From an uncultured bacterium (GTDB lineage: Bacteria > Bacillota > Clostridia > Oscillospirales > Oscillospiraceae), in contig CASECK010000023.1 of assembly GCA_949286295.1 (NCBI GenBank), positions 1 through 14,047 of the forward strand: 14,047 nt of DNA. Direction: 5' to 3'. Position 1 is the stretch's first letter. The number at the start of each line of letters is the position of its first letter. The notes under the pieces were generated by a model. It searched no databases, was not told where the DNA came from, and saw nothing but the letters and a program-made list of their open reading frames with translations. Position numbers and translations under genes: made by a program. Below, in pieces: positions 1 through 13,100 of the stretch.

Positions 1-1170
1 CCCCATCTCCGCCATCTGGATGACCAGCGCGGTGCCGCCGTAGCTGAAGAAGGGCAGGGAGATGCCGGTGTTTGGAATCAGGTTGGTGACCACGCCGATG
101 TTGAAGAACACCTGGACCGCCAGCAGGGTGATGATGCCCACGATGGTCAGGGTTCCAAACTTATCCCGGGCGTGGAGGGCCAGCCAGTAGCCCCGGAGGA
201 TGAGCAGGGCAAACAGCAGCAGAATGAGCAGTCCGCCCAGCAGCCCCAGCTCCTCCACCACGATGGAGAAAATCATGTCGTTCTCCGGCTCGGGGAGGAA
301 ATTGTGCTTCTGGACGCTGTTGCCCAGCCCCTTGCCCAGCAGGCCGCCGGAGGCGATGGACAGCAGGGACTGGATGGGCTGAAAGCCGCCGTCCCTGGGG
401 TCCAGCCAGGGGTCCAGCCAGATTTGAATCTTCCGGGTCATATAGTCGGTAAACAGGATGATGACCGTCAGTCCGGCCACCGCCGCCGAGCCCAGGCCGA
501 TAAACCAGCCCAGGCTGATGCCCGAGGCGAACAGAACCGCCGCGCCCCCCACCATAATCAGCACGGTGCCCGACATATGGGGTTCCCGAATCACCAGCAC
601 GACCATCAGCAGCATCACCGCCCCGTAGGGCACCAGCTCTAAAAAGCCGATTCGCTCGAGGAAATTCAGCGCCCGGCCCCGGAGGGTGCGCTTGCTGAAG
701 GTCTTTTTTCGCTCTGTGTCCCGCTTGGACAGCCGGGCGGCGAAAAAGAGCACGATGGCCACCTTGGCAATCTCCGAGGGCTGATAGGTCGGGCCGGCCA
801 CCAGAAACATATACAGCCAGCGCTGCACGCCGTTGATGTTGACCCCCAGGGGGGTGAGCACCAGCACCAGCAGAAAAATGGAGCCGCCCAAAATCAGGGG
901 GGACATCCAGCGCAGGTGCTGATAGTTCAGTCTGGAGACCAGGTACATGATAAAAATGCCCGCCAGGGCGAACTGCGCCTGCTTTTTGAAGTAGAACAGG
1001 GGGTCGTGGCCGGTGCTGGAATCGTAATAGGCGGTGGCGTAGGAGGCGGAGAAGAGCATCACCAGGCCGATGCCCGTCAGCAGCAGCACCAGCATCAGAA
1101 AGGGCAGGTCCACAGGCCCCCGGGCCAGCTGCTCCTGCATGGTCAAATCTCGTTTTGCTTTTCGGGCCAA
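1..1170 (-). CDS. ftsW: FtsW-type peptidoglycan glycosyltransferase (SEDS), 3' end cut by window edge
   Basis: SEDS-family multi-pass membrane protein that polymerises lipid II into septal glycan together with a class B PBP. 390 codons are visible without a stop, and the frame runs off the left edge about 20-30 residues short of the usual C-terminus. Family marks are visible: LFSAS at about residue 39, NGVQRW at 113-118 (usually NGxRRW), QPSEIAK at 130-136, EPHMSGT at 196-202, PEPENDMIF at 293-301 and PFFSYGGTALV at 373-383. Asp298 in the PEPEND motif aligns with the conserved Asp of E. coli FtsW. Start choice: TTG at 1170 lies about 8 nt after an AGAGGGGG Shine-Dalgarno-like tract. Alternatives are GTG at 1179, too close to that tract, and ATG at 1140, which lacks a clear ribosome site. 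It follows mraY by about 50 nt in the dcw operon. SpoVE is a close paralogue; the dcw position favours FtsW. Confidence 0.93.
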   Translation of the reverse strand, partial: MARKAKRDLTMQEQLARGPVDLPFLMLVLLLTGIGLVMLFSASYATAYYDSSTGHDPLFYFKKQAQFALAGIFIMYLVSRLNYQHLRWMSPLILGGSIFLLVLVLTPLGVNINGVQRWLYMFLVAGPTYQPSEIAKVAIVLFFAARLSKRDTERKKTFSKRTLRGRALNFLERIGFLELVPYGAVMLLMVVLVIREPHMSGTVLIMVGGAAVLFASGISLGWFIGLGSAAVAGLTVIILFTDYMTRKIQIWLDPWLDPRDGGFQPIQSLLSIASGGLLGKGLGNSVQKHNFLPEPENDMIFSIVVEELGLLGGLLILLLFALLILRGYWLALHARDKFGTLTIVGIITLLAVQVFFNIGVVTNLIPNTGISLPFFSYGGTALVIQMAEMG

Positions 1171-4100
1171 GGGCCGCACCCCCTCTCATGGGAGAATGAT
1201 GTTCCGCCGGCGGGCCGCCTCACATGGGGTAGCGGTCCATGACCCCCAGAAAAGCTATGCCGCACAGGGCCAGGGTCAAGCCGGAGAACACGCAGAACAG
1301 CTTGGTCTCGCTCCAGCCGCCCAGCTCCAGATGGTGGTGCAGGGGAGCCATGCGGAAAAAGCGCTTGCCGTGGGTCTTTTTGAAATAGGCCACCTGGATG
1401 ATGTCAGACAGCACCTCGGCCACATAGACCAGCCCCACAATGGGAATGACCAGCGGGATGTCCAGGGCAATGGCCAGGCCGCACACCATCCCCCCCAAAA
1501 ACAGCGACCCGGTGTCCCCCATAAACACCTTGGCCGGGTGGAAATTATAGATGAGGAAGGCGGCCAGGGCGCCGGCCACGGCGGCGGCCAGGACGGCCAG
1601 GTCCCTCCGGCCAAACCAGGCAGACACCGCCATATAGAACAGCGCCACAGGGATGGTGACCCCGGTGGCCAGGCCGTCGATTCCGTCGGTGAGGTTGACG
1701 GCGTTCACCGTCCCCACCATGACGAAGGCGGCAAAGACCATATACACCACCCAGGGCAGGGGGATGACCACATTGAGGAAGGGGAGAAACAGGTTGGGGG
1801 TCAGATACCCCTCCCCCCGCATCAGCGCTGTGAAGGCGATGGCCGCCGCCAGCTGCAGCAGAAACTTCTGTCCCGCGGTGAGGCCCTCGTTGGCGTGGTG
1901 GCGCAGCTTCTGAAAGTCGTCCACCATGCCGATGCCCCCAAACACCAGGGCGAAGAGGAACACATACACGTGCTTCAGCTCCCCGTGCCGGATTTGTTCC
2001 CAGCCCGCCGTGGCCACCGCCACCGCGATGGCCAGGATGAACATCAGCCCGCCCATGGTGGGGGTGCCCTGCTTGGCCATATGCCAGGCCGGGCCGTCCT
2101 CCTTGATGGACTGGCCCGCCTTCAGCCGCCGCAGCAGCGGAATCAGAATCTGTCCCGCGATGGCCGCCACTCCGAAGGCCACGATGAAGCTGAGGATGTA
2201 TGACATGGTGACTCCCTCTTTCTCTTTTGAACACAGGCAGGCGCCGCCGCCCGGCCTGAATATTTGATTATACTATAGCGCCGGGCGCTTTTCCAGTCTG
2301 ATCTTGCCCGGCTGCGGCCACCCGTTGCCCTGCGGCCGGCTCCTGTCCCCGCCGCTCCCGGAACCAGCGGGCGACAATCTCCCGCTCATCCATGGGGTAC
2401 TGGATTCCGTTGACCTCCTGATAGGTCTCATGGCCCTTGCCCGCCAGCACAATCACGTCTCCGGCCCGCCCCTGGGCCAGGGCCCAGCCGATGGCCTCCG
2501 CCCGGTCCGGCTCCACATGGATGCAGGCCCCCTGGCCCGTCATCCCGGCCAGAATATCGGCGATGATGGCCTCGGGCGGCTCGCTCCTGGGGTTGTCGGA
2601 GGTGACCACCGCCACATCCGCCAGCTCCTGGACCACCGCCCCCATCAGCGGGCGCTTGCCCCGGTCCCGGTCGCCCCCGCAGCCAAACAGGCAGATGAGC
2701 CGGCCGGCGGTGAAATCCCGGGCGGTCATCAGGATGTTCTCCAGGGCGTTCGGGGTGTGGGCATAGTCGATGAGCACCGTGTAGGCCCGGGGGACGGGCA
2801 CCACCTCCACCCTGCCCTTCACCCCCCTGACGGAAGGCATGGCCCGGGCCATCTCCTCCAGGGGCAGGCCCAGGGCCAGCCCGGCGGCCATGGCGGCCAG
2901 GGCGTTATAGATGGAAAATCCCCCGGGAATGGGCAGATAGACCCGCGCCAGCCGGCCCAGGGTCAAGGCCTCAAACTCCACGTGGCTGGGGAACAGCCGC
3001 AGATTCCGGGCGCACAGGTCGGCCCGGGTCTGGTTTTCCGAATAGGTCAGCACAGGGCAGCTCACGCGCTCCCGGTACCAGCGCCCCGCCTCGTCGTCCA
3101 GGTTGAGGACCGCCAGGGCGCACTGCGCAAACAGCAGCCCCTTGGCCTCCCGGTAGGCCTCCATGGTGCGGTGGTAGTCCAGGTGGTCCTGGGTCAGGTT
3201 GGTGAACACCCCGCACGCGAAGGTCAGCCCCGCCGTCCGGCGCTGGATGAGGGCGTGGGAGGAGACCTCCATCACCACGTGGGTGCAGCCCCCGTCCGCC
3301 ATCCGGCGCAGCAGGGCCTGCAGCTCGTAGCTGTCCGGCGTGGTCCGGTGGGCGGGCAGCTCCAGCTGCCCCACCATGTTCCGGTTGGTGCCAATCAGCC
3401 CCACCCGGGTCCCCAGCGTCCGCTCCAGCAACTGCTTGAGCAGGCTGGTGGTGGTGGTCTTGCCGTTGGTGCCGGTGACGGCCACCAGGGTCATGCCGTC
3501 CCCGGGGCGGCCAAACCAGTTGGCGCAGATTAGGCCCAGCGCCAGCCGGGTGTCTCCGGTCAGCAGCCAGGGGCCGGGGCCCTCCGGGGCGGCGGAACAG
3601 ACCACCGCCGCCGCCCCCCGCTCCAGGGCCTGTGGGATATGGGCGTGGCCGTCGGTTTTCTCACCGGGCAGGGCCACGAACAGGGCGCCGGGCCGGGTGG
3701 TCCGGCTGTCCCAGGAGATGGAATTTATTTCCATCTCAAGATTCGCCGCGCCCCCCTCGCGGGGGACGCCGGCCAGCAGGCTGCGCAGGTTCATGGTGTC
3801 ACCCCTCGAAGGGTGGGTTTCATTCTATCTAAGAGATGCGCTGCGCCGCCGCGCGGCTATTCCAGCTCCACCGCGCCGTCCTCCACCACGTTGAAGAACT
3901 GGACGTCCACCACCGTGCCCACGGCGGCCTGCTGGCCGCCTGGGATGCTCTGGCTGTCGGCGGTGGTGGAGTTGCTGTAGTAGACGGACACGCCGCCGGC
4001 CCGCATGAAGAATCCCGCGCTCTCCAGCCGGCTCTTGGCCGCCTCATAGCTCAGGCCGGTGACGTTGGGGACCACGCCGCTCTCCTCGGGGACCGCGTCC

Positions 4101-7100
4101 CCCAGGTAGAGCACCACGGTGGAACCGCCCGGGACGCTGGCCCCGGCGGCGGGCACCTGGCGGGCGACGGTCTCCCCCTCGCCCACGGTGCGGTAGTCCA
4201 GGTTCCGGCTTTTCAGGGTGCTGGCCGCCTCATCCACGGTCCGGCCGGTGACCCGGGGGGTGGACACATCCACGGCGGCGGACTCCTCGGCGGTGTACTC
4301 CTTCTCCACGCCCAGGTAGTCCAGCATATTGGCCAGCATGGGACCGGCGGTCTTGGCGGTCATGTTGCCGCCGCTGATATACACGCCGGTGGTGCACCAG
4401 TTGCTGCCCGGCTCCCGCTGTTGGGGCTTGTCAAAGGCCATGAGCACGATAAGCTCCGGGTCGTCAGCGGGGGCAAAGCCGCAGAAGGACACGATGGTGC
4501 GGGTGTCATCCCCCGTCTCGGAGGAGCCGGTCTTGCCGCCGATGCGGTAGCCGGCCTGATAGGCGTTCTTGCCCGACCCCGTGGGGGAACTGACCACGCT
4601 CTCCAAAATGGCGGCGGCCCGCTGGCTGGTCTGCTGGCTGATGACCTGGCGGACCACGGTGGGCTCGGCCTGCTGGACGACGTTGCCGTCCTGGTCGGTG
4701 ACCCGCTGGACGATATAGGGCTGAAGCAGCTTTCCCCCGTTGACCACGGCGGCCAGGGCGGTGATATGCTGGACTGGGGTGATGGTGAAGCGCTGGCCAA
4801 AGGAGGCCACCGCCAGGTCCACCCCGGTCATGGCGTCGCCCCAGTCGTGCCCCACCGTGTCGCCGCCGGGCAGGTCCAGGCCGGAGGGTTCTGTGTAACC
4901 AAAGGCCTGGAAATACTTCCGGAAGCGCTCCACCCCCACCCGCTGGCCAATCTCGATAAAGGCCGGGTTGCAGGAGTTCTGCACCGCCTGCGCCAGGGTC
5001 TGGGTGCCGTGGCCCTGACGGCGGGAGCAATGAATCACATTGGGGTATCCGGGAACCCGGACGCCGCCGGTGCAGGTGAAGGTGTCACTCTCATCCACCA
5101 GCCCCTCCTCCAGGGCGATGGACAGCACAATGGCCTTGAAGGTGGAGCCGGGCTCGTAGGTGTCGTTCACCGCCTTGCTCCACCACTGGGAGAACAGCGC
5201 GTCGTTATAGGCCTGGCTCTCCGCCTGGGCCATCAGCTCCTCGTCGGTGAGGTTCTCCGGGTTGTCGGCCTTGAGGCGCTCGTAGAGGACGGGAATGTTG
5301 GCCTCCATCTGGCTGCGCAGCAGCTCGTCGGTGACCTGGGCGTACTGGTTGGGGTCAAAGTCCGGGGAACTGGCAATGGCCAGGATGGCCCCCGTCTGGG
5401 GGTCCATCGCGATGCCGAAGGCGCCGTTGCGCACGTCATAATCCCGGATTCCCTCCTCCAGGGCCTTCTCCAGATAGGACTGAATGGTGGCGTCGATGGT
5501 CAGGGTGATGTCATAGCCGTCCTGGGCGTCGATGTACTGGGAATAGCGGTTGAACATCTCGGTGCCGCCGGCGGTCTTGGTGGTGACCACCCGTCCGGCG
5601 GTGCCCTCCAGGATGTCGTCGTACCAGGCCTCCACCCCATAGGCGCCCCCCTCGGCGTTGACAAACCCCAGGGCCTGGGCCGCCAGGCCGGAGTATGGGT
5701 AATAGCGCTTGGTGCTCTCCAGCAGGTAGAGGTAGGAGGAGGTCTTGTTGTCCACAATGTACTGCCGGATGGTCTCGGCCTGCTCCTCCTCAATGTTGGT
5801 CTTAATCTCCCGGTAGGAGTAGCGTACCGCGTGGGTCTGGGCGTCCACCCGCTCCCGGTCCAGGCCGGGCACCAGCTCCATCAGGTCGTCAATCACCTGC
5901 TCCTGCTTGGCGGCCACGGCGGCGGCGTGGGCCTCGTCGGACAGCTCCTCCCCGTTCTCGTCCTCCTCGGGGACGCTCTTGACCAGGTCGTTGGGGGACA
6001 AAATCAGCTTATACACCGTGGCCGACATGGCCATCACGTTCCCGTTCCGGTCGTAGATATCCCCCCGGGAGGCGCTCACCGTCATGTCCAGGGTCTGCTG
6101 GTCGCTGGCCTGCTGCTGGTACTCCTCGTGGTGGACAATGGCGATGTCCCACAGCTTCCAAATCAGCGGGACGAACATCACCACGCCGCACACCGCCATC
6201 AAAAAGACCGTGCGCTGAAACAGGGTCCGCTTGGAGTGGGTCCCCCGGGTGGCGCCGGGGGACCGCTCCCGTCCCCCCCGCTGGTATCCGCTTGGCATGA
6301 AAACACTCCCTCCTTCGGGAACCTGGCCCGCGGCGCGAAAAAGTCCCTCTCTTGCTCCCTCACCCGCTGACATAAGGAGCAAGAGAGGAACTTGTTCGCC
6401 CCTTGTTTCTCTCTTTCGTCCGGCCGCCGGGCGGCCCGCTCTGAAGCACTATATGGCCCGCTCAGCGAAAATATTCTATCATTCCGTCCAGCACCTGGCC
6501 GGCGCTGCGCACCGCCCCCAGGACGCCGCTCTGGCTCTCCTGTCCATAGATGGTGACCGCGTCCGGCTCGGACAGGTCGATATACACCACCTGGTCGCTG
6601 CCAGGCCGGACCATGGCGCCGCCCACGGCGGCCTGAAGCTTGTCCATATCAAAGACCCGCTCATACTGGGCGGCAAGCTTGGAATTCTCGCTTTGCAGCT
6701 GGGACAGCTCTCCCCGCAGGGAGACCATCTCGCTGTTGGCCACGGTGAGCTGGGCATAGCTCATCACCAGCATCACCGCGAATACGGCCACCGCCAGAAA
6801 GCCGACCACCGCGAAGGGGGCCACCTGCCCCGCCTCCCGGACCTGTACCTGGGTGCGGGTCAGCTCCCGCCGGCGGACCTGCTCGCGCTGCTTGGGGCGG
6901 GGGGGCGCATAGCGCTCTTCCTCCCGGCGGGGCGCGCGGACGGCATTGCCGTCATAGACAGGGGAATAGGCCACGCTGCCATAGGTGTTATATATCGTTG
7001 AACTGCGACGGCGGTATGCGGCCATATCGTTCGCTCCTTCTCCTTGGTGCTGCCCCCGGCGGCGCTACTTTAGCTTCTCCGCGATGCGCAGCTTGGCGCT

Positions 7101-10100
7101 GCGGGCCCGAGGGTTCTCCGCCACCTCCTGCGGGGAGGGGAGGATGGGTTTTTTGTTCACCAGCCGGACGTCCGGCGTTTTTCCGCACACACACACCGGA
7201 AAATCCGGCGGACAGGTGCAGCCTTTTGCAAATCCGGCCAGCGCGGTTTTGACGATTCGGTCCTCCAGAGAGTGAAAGGTAATCACCGCCAGCCGGCCAC
7301 CCCGGTTCAGGGCGGGCACCGCCCCCCGGAGCATCCGCTCCACCGAGGCCAGCTCGTCGTTGACGGCAATCCGGATGGCCTGGAACGTGCGCTTGGCCGG
7401 GTGCTGCTTCTCCTTCAGGGCCTTGGCGGGCATGGCCCCCCTGACCACTTCCACCAGTTCCAGGGTGGTGGCGATGGGCCGCGCCGCCCGGCGGCGGACG
7501 ATGGCGGCGGCAATCTGAGGGGCGTAGCGCTCCTCGCCGTACTGGAAGAGAATCCGCCGCAGCTCCTCCTGGGGCCAGGCGTTGACCACCTGGGCGGCGG
7601 TGATCCCCTCCGAGCAGTCCATGCGCATATCCAGCGGGGCGTCCGCCAGATAAGAAAAGCCCCGGCTCCCGTCGTCCAGCTGCGGGGAGGACACCCCCAG
7701 GTCAAAGAGCATCCCGTCCACGCCGGGCAGCCCCAGCTCCCGGAGAATCTCCTCCACCCGGTCGAAGTTGCTGTGCACCAGAGTCACCCGCTCCATCCAG
7801 GGAGCCAGCCGCTCCTGGGCGGCCGCCAGGGCCGCGCCGTCCCGGTCCACGCAGATAAGCCGGCCGGTGGTGAGCCGCCGGGCAATCTCCCGGCTGTGGC
7901 CCGCCCGGCCCAGGGTGCCGTCCAGATACGTCCCGTCCGGGCGGATGTTCAGCCCCTCGATGCACGCGTCCAGCAGCACGGGGCGGTGGGTGAACTCAGG
8001 CATACCGCCCCACTCCTTTCCCAGATGGGCGCCCGCCATGCCAGCTCCGGCGGCGTTGGCGCCCGCGGCCCCTTAGAAGCCCAGCTCGGCCATGCAGGCG
8101 GCCATCTTCTCGGGAGTCATCTCTTCCTCCTCCTGGGCGTTCCAGGCCTCGGCCGACCAGATTTCCGCCCGGTCGTTGACCCCGATGATTACCGCGTCCT
8201 TTTCCAGCCCGGCGTAGTTGCGCAGCTTCTGCGGAATGACGATGCGTCCCTGGCTGTCCAGCTCGCACTTGGCCGCGTTGGCAAACAGGGCGCGCATGGA
8301 CTTGGACTGGCTCATGGGCAGCGAGGCAAACTTTTCCGTGAAGCGGTCCCAGGTGGCCTGGGGATAAATGGCCAGGCAGGCGTCCACCCCCATGGCCAGG
8401 TAGAAGGTGACCCCCAGCTCCTCCCGGAGCTTGGCGGGGATAAACAGCCGGCCCTTGGAATCGATGCCGTGTTCATAGGTACCGGTCATATCCCCTCACC
8501 TCTCCTCCACTTTAATTTCTTTTTAAGGGATTTCGCTCCACTTTGCCCCACTTTGTGTTTTAGTATAAAGCCTGTTGACATAAAATGCAACCCCTTTTTT
8601 CAATATTTTTTTGAAAAAAGGGGGGATTTTCCTTGAAAAATCAGGGTTTTTGGTATGAAACATCTGTTCTATTCCCTGCTTGTTTTCCGCCGTTTGCGCC
8701 ATTCCATACAAGATATGTGCGCCGCGTTTTTTCGCACGCCTACATCTTGTGTCCACCCAGAAAGGGACACGGACCGGCTCCGGGGCGAACCAAATTTCCC
8801 GGGCGCAAAAAATTTTTCCGCGCCCCCCGCCCCGCCCCGACGGTTTACGAACGGCCCGGGGCGTGATATAATAGCCCCGCGGCGCCTGGCGCGCGAAATA
8901 TAGAGCGGGACGGTGGTCACCATGCAGTATCTCAGCTGGGAGGACTTGGAACAGGCCTGCCGGAACTGCCAGAGGTGCGCTCTGGCGGACACCCGGCACA
9001 ACGTGGTTTTTGGGGTGGGACCCCGGGACGCGGAAGTCATGTGCATCGGCGAGGGGCCCGGGGAGAACGAGGACCTCCAGGGCCTGCCCTTTGTGGGCCG
9101 GGCGGGCCAGCTGCTGGACGAGATGCTGGAACTTATCGATTTAAGCCGGGAGCGGAACGTCTACATCGCCAACATTGTCAAGTGCCGTCCTCCCCAGAAC
9201 CGGGACCCCCTGAACACAGAGCAGGATGCCTGCATTGAGTACCTGCGCGCCCAGGTGGCCCTGATTCGTCCCAAGATTATCGTGTGCCTGGGGCGCATCG
9301 CCGCCTGCCGGCTGATTCGGGAGGACTTTCGAATCACCCGGGAGCACGGCCAGTGGCTCCAGCGCTCCGGGGTGTGGATGACCGCGGTCTTCCACCCCGC
9401 CGCCATCCTCCGGGACCCCTCCAAGCGGCCGGACACCTTTCTGGATATGAAGTCCATTCAGGACAAGATTCGTCAGGTGTGCGCCCACACCTATTAAATG
9501 TATCCTCTCCCGCCCCCGCGGGTCCCGGCGGCATTCCGCAGGGTTTTCTCCGGTCCCCTGCGCCCGTGGGCGCGGGGGACCTTTTGTCCTCTCATCCCCA
9601 GCCGCCGGAAAAACCGGGCGGACCGGCGGGGGCGCTGATGACAAACAGCTCGTACAGGCGGCTGAGGGCCTCCCAGGCCGGCCGGTCCAGGACCCCCGTC
9701 TGGGGCAGGCCGGCGGCCTTCTGGAGCCACCGGACGTTCTCCGCCCAGGGGGCGCTTTGGCTCCCGTCGGCCCGGTGGGGCGCAATGCCTTCCAGACGCC
9801 GGGCCAGCACAGACAGCATGGTCTGGGGGAGAATCAGCCCCTCCCCCTCCACCGGGCTTGGGAAGTCCCCCTCCGGAAAGGCCCGCAGGGGGCGGGGCCG
9901 CCCCCCTGACGCCTCCCAGTCCAGCCAGTCGGCCCGGATGGCCTCCCAGGTCCGCCCGTCCACGCTCCCGGTGACCGGCAGGCCCATCTCCCGCTGATAG
10001 AGCAGCACCGCCTCCAGGGTGCGCGGCCCAAACACGCCGTCCACCGCCAGCTGGGGGAGAAACTGCCGCCGCCCGGCCAGCCGGGACAGCATATACTGAA

Positions 10101-13100
10101 GGCTCCCCACCGGGCGGGAGAGCAGCTCCCGCTCCAGCAGCTCCCGCCGGGATTGGGACAGGCTCATGTCCCCTCCTCCTCTCTTCTTCCGTCCTGGCTG
10201 TCCCGCTGGCCCAGCCGCAGCTCCTGACCGGGAAACTGCCCCAGGCGCGGGGTCTGGGCGTAGTCCTCCTCCCCCTCCCGGGCGGCCTGGGCGCGCACCT
10301 GGTCCCGGCGCAGGAAGAAGTCGGCCTGGGCAAAGCTGCGGTAGATGGAGTTCCAGGTGGCCTCATCCACCACGCCGCTGGGCGTCATGGACAGCAGGTA
10401 CTGATACTCCCGCACCGCGTTGGCGGTCTCCGGGCCGAACACCCCGTCCATGGCCGGGGGCTGGATGGCGTCGGTAAATTCGGCCAGCAGGTTTAACATA
10501 TATTGCAGCACCTCCACCTCGCCGCCCCGGTCCCCCTCCCGGAGCACGCCGGGAAACTGAAACTGCACGGCGTAATAGGTCTGGCCCCGGCTGACCAGCT
10601 CTGACAGCTGGAGCACCCCCACGTAGAGGTAGACCAGCTTATACCAGGTGGCCTTGCCCACCACTCCGTCCGGGGCCAGGTTGAAGATTCGCTGAAAGGC
10701 CAGGACCGACTGCCGCGTGCTCTCGCCAAAGACCCCCACCACCGGAGCAATCTTGGGGATGGCCGGGTAGTTTTGGGCGATTCGGTTGAGCATGGCCTGG
10801 AGCTGGACCACCTTCCGCCCCGTATCCCCCAGGCGCAGGGGGCTGCCCGGGTAGGAGTTGGCCACATCCCCCAGCGGGGCGTCCACCACCAGCTCGATGT
10901 CCGGTCCGTAGTAGCGGTAGAGAATCTCCATGGAGTCGGCCCCCTCCAGCGCCATGGCCTGGCTGCCCCACTGGGACAGGCCGTCGCAGGTGCTGGTGGT
11001 GCCGTTGCAGAATTTGGCCGCCAGGGGTTCCACAAAGCCTTGGCGGCGGATGTAGTCGTTGAAAATCTCATCCACCACCTGGCTGATGTTCTCAAAGATA
11101 TTCCGCCCCCGGATGAACTTCTGGTCATACTGGGTGGTGGAGGTAATCTGAAAGGGATAGCCCCGGCTGGGGTAGAACTCGGTGTAGACCCGGTTCAGGG
11201 CAAAGGAGATGATGGCCAGCACGTTGGCCCGGATGGCGGAGGGCTCCCAGGTGGGGTATATCTCGCTGCAGGCCACGTTCTTCACATAGTCGGGAAAGCT
11301 GACCGTCACGTTCTCCGCCCACTGGTCGGGCAGCCCCAGGTGGACGGTGATGGTCCGGGGCACATAGGGAAAGATGTTGGGCACGGCTCCACCTCACAGA
11401 TTCTGGGGGGGAATCTCCCGCACATCCCGGTGCTGAAAGCTGCTCTCTCCCTGGGCCAGGGGGAGCATCTCCACATCCTGGATGGTCTCCACGCCGGGAA
11501 ATACCTGCACCCCCTCCATCCGCATCAGGGCGTAGCCGGGGTGCTCGGCCCACACGTCGCACAGGGCGAAGGGGGCCGCTCCCTCCGCCGGTTGGGGGGC
11601 GGTGCTCTCCGCCGCCTCCGGGGTATCCATCCGGACGGTGCGGATGGCCCCGCTGCTGTCGGTGGCCTGGATGGACACCAGGCGCATCCTCCCTCCCTGG
11701 CCCGGGGCGGTGACCGCCACGGTGGCCCCCGGAATCGGAATCCGAGCCTGGGACGTATAGACCCGAACTGTCAGGGTTCCCGTCGCCTGCATCTGACATA
11801 CCTCCTTGTCTGGACTTTGCCCATCCTATGCGCCGGGCCGCCCCGCCGCCCCTGCCCCCTGCGATTTTCGTTGACAGGAGCGGGGCGGTGGGGTAGGATG
11901 GTGACAGAAGAGTCCGGCCAGGTCCGGCGAAGGGAGGGGGGGCAGCGTGGACGGGTTGCCAGTACAGCTGTTTTTCTCAAAAAAGCCGGACCTGCTGCCC
12001 CTGTACCGGGAGATAGAGCGGACCGCGGGGGAGAAATTGGGGGACTTTGAAGTTGTGTGCCAGAAAAGCCAAATCACCTGGAGGGCCCCGGGTCCCTTCG
12101 CCGCCCTGTGGCTGCCCCGGTGGAGAAGGCCGGACGGGCGGCCCTATGTGGGCCTGTCTTTTTTCCTGGAGTTCCGGGTGGACAGCCCCCGCATCCCCTA
12201 TGCCGTGGAGCCCTACCCCGGCCGCTGGACCCACCACACCTCGGTGGCCGGCCCGGAGGAGCTGGACAGGGAGCTGCTGGGCTGGCTATGGCTGTCCCGG
12301 GAGTTTTCCGCCCGCCGCCGGCGGCGCGGCTGACCGGGCGGGCGCATTTGGCCATTGAAATACCGCCGGACATATTGTAGAATAGGGCGGGCGCCCGGCG
12401 GCGTCCCATCCGGGAGAAAGAAGGTGCGCCCCCATGAGCATGACAGCCATCCGCTCGGTGGCTCCCCGCAGTCCGGCTGGCCGGGCGGGCATCCGGGCGG
12501 GGGAGACTCTCACCCACATCAACGGCCACAGAATTGTGGACGTGCTGGACTATAAGTTTTATAGCTACGACCCCCGGCTGGAGCTGACCCTGCGGGATTC
12601 CGAAGGCCGGGACCGGACGGTGCGCCTGAAAAAGGCCGAGGGGGAGGACCTGGGGCTGGAGTTTGAAACCTACCTCATGGACCGGGCCCGCTCCTGCGCC
12701 AACAACTGCATCTTCTGTTTTGTGGACCAGATGCCCCCGGGGATGCGCCCCTCCCTGTACTTCAAGGACGACGACGCCCGCCTGAGCTTTCTCATGGGCA
12801 ACTATCTGACCCTCACCAACCTCTCCCCCCGGGAGGTGCAGCGCATCATCGACCTGCGCATCTCGCCCATCAACATCTCCGTCCATACCACCGACCGGGC
12901 CCTGCGGTGCGAAATGCTGAAGAACCGGCGGGCGGGAGAGGGCATCGGCATCATGCAGCGCTTCGCCCGCCACGGCATCACCATGAACTGTCAGATTGTC
13001 TCCTGCCCCGGCCTCAACGACGGCCCCGCGCTATCGCGCACCCTCCGGGACCTGGCGGAGATGCACCCGGCGGTGCACAGCGTCTCGGTGGTGCCGGTGG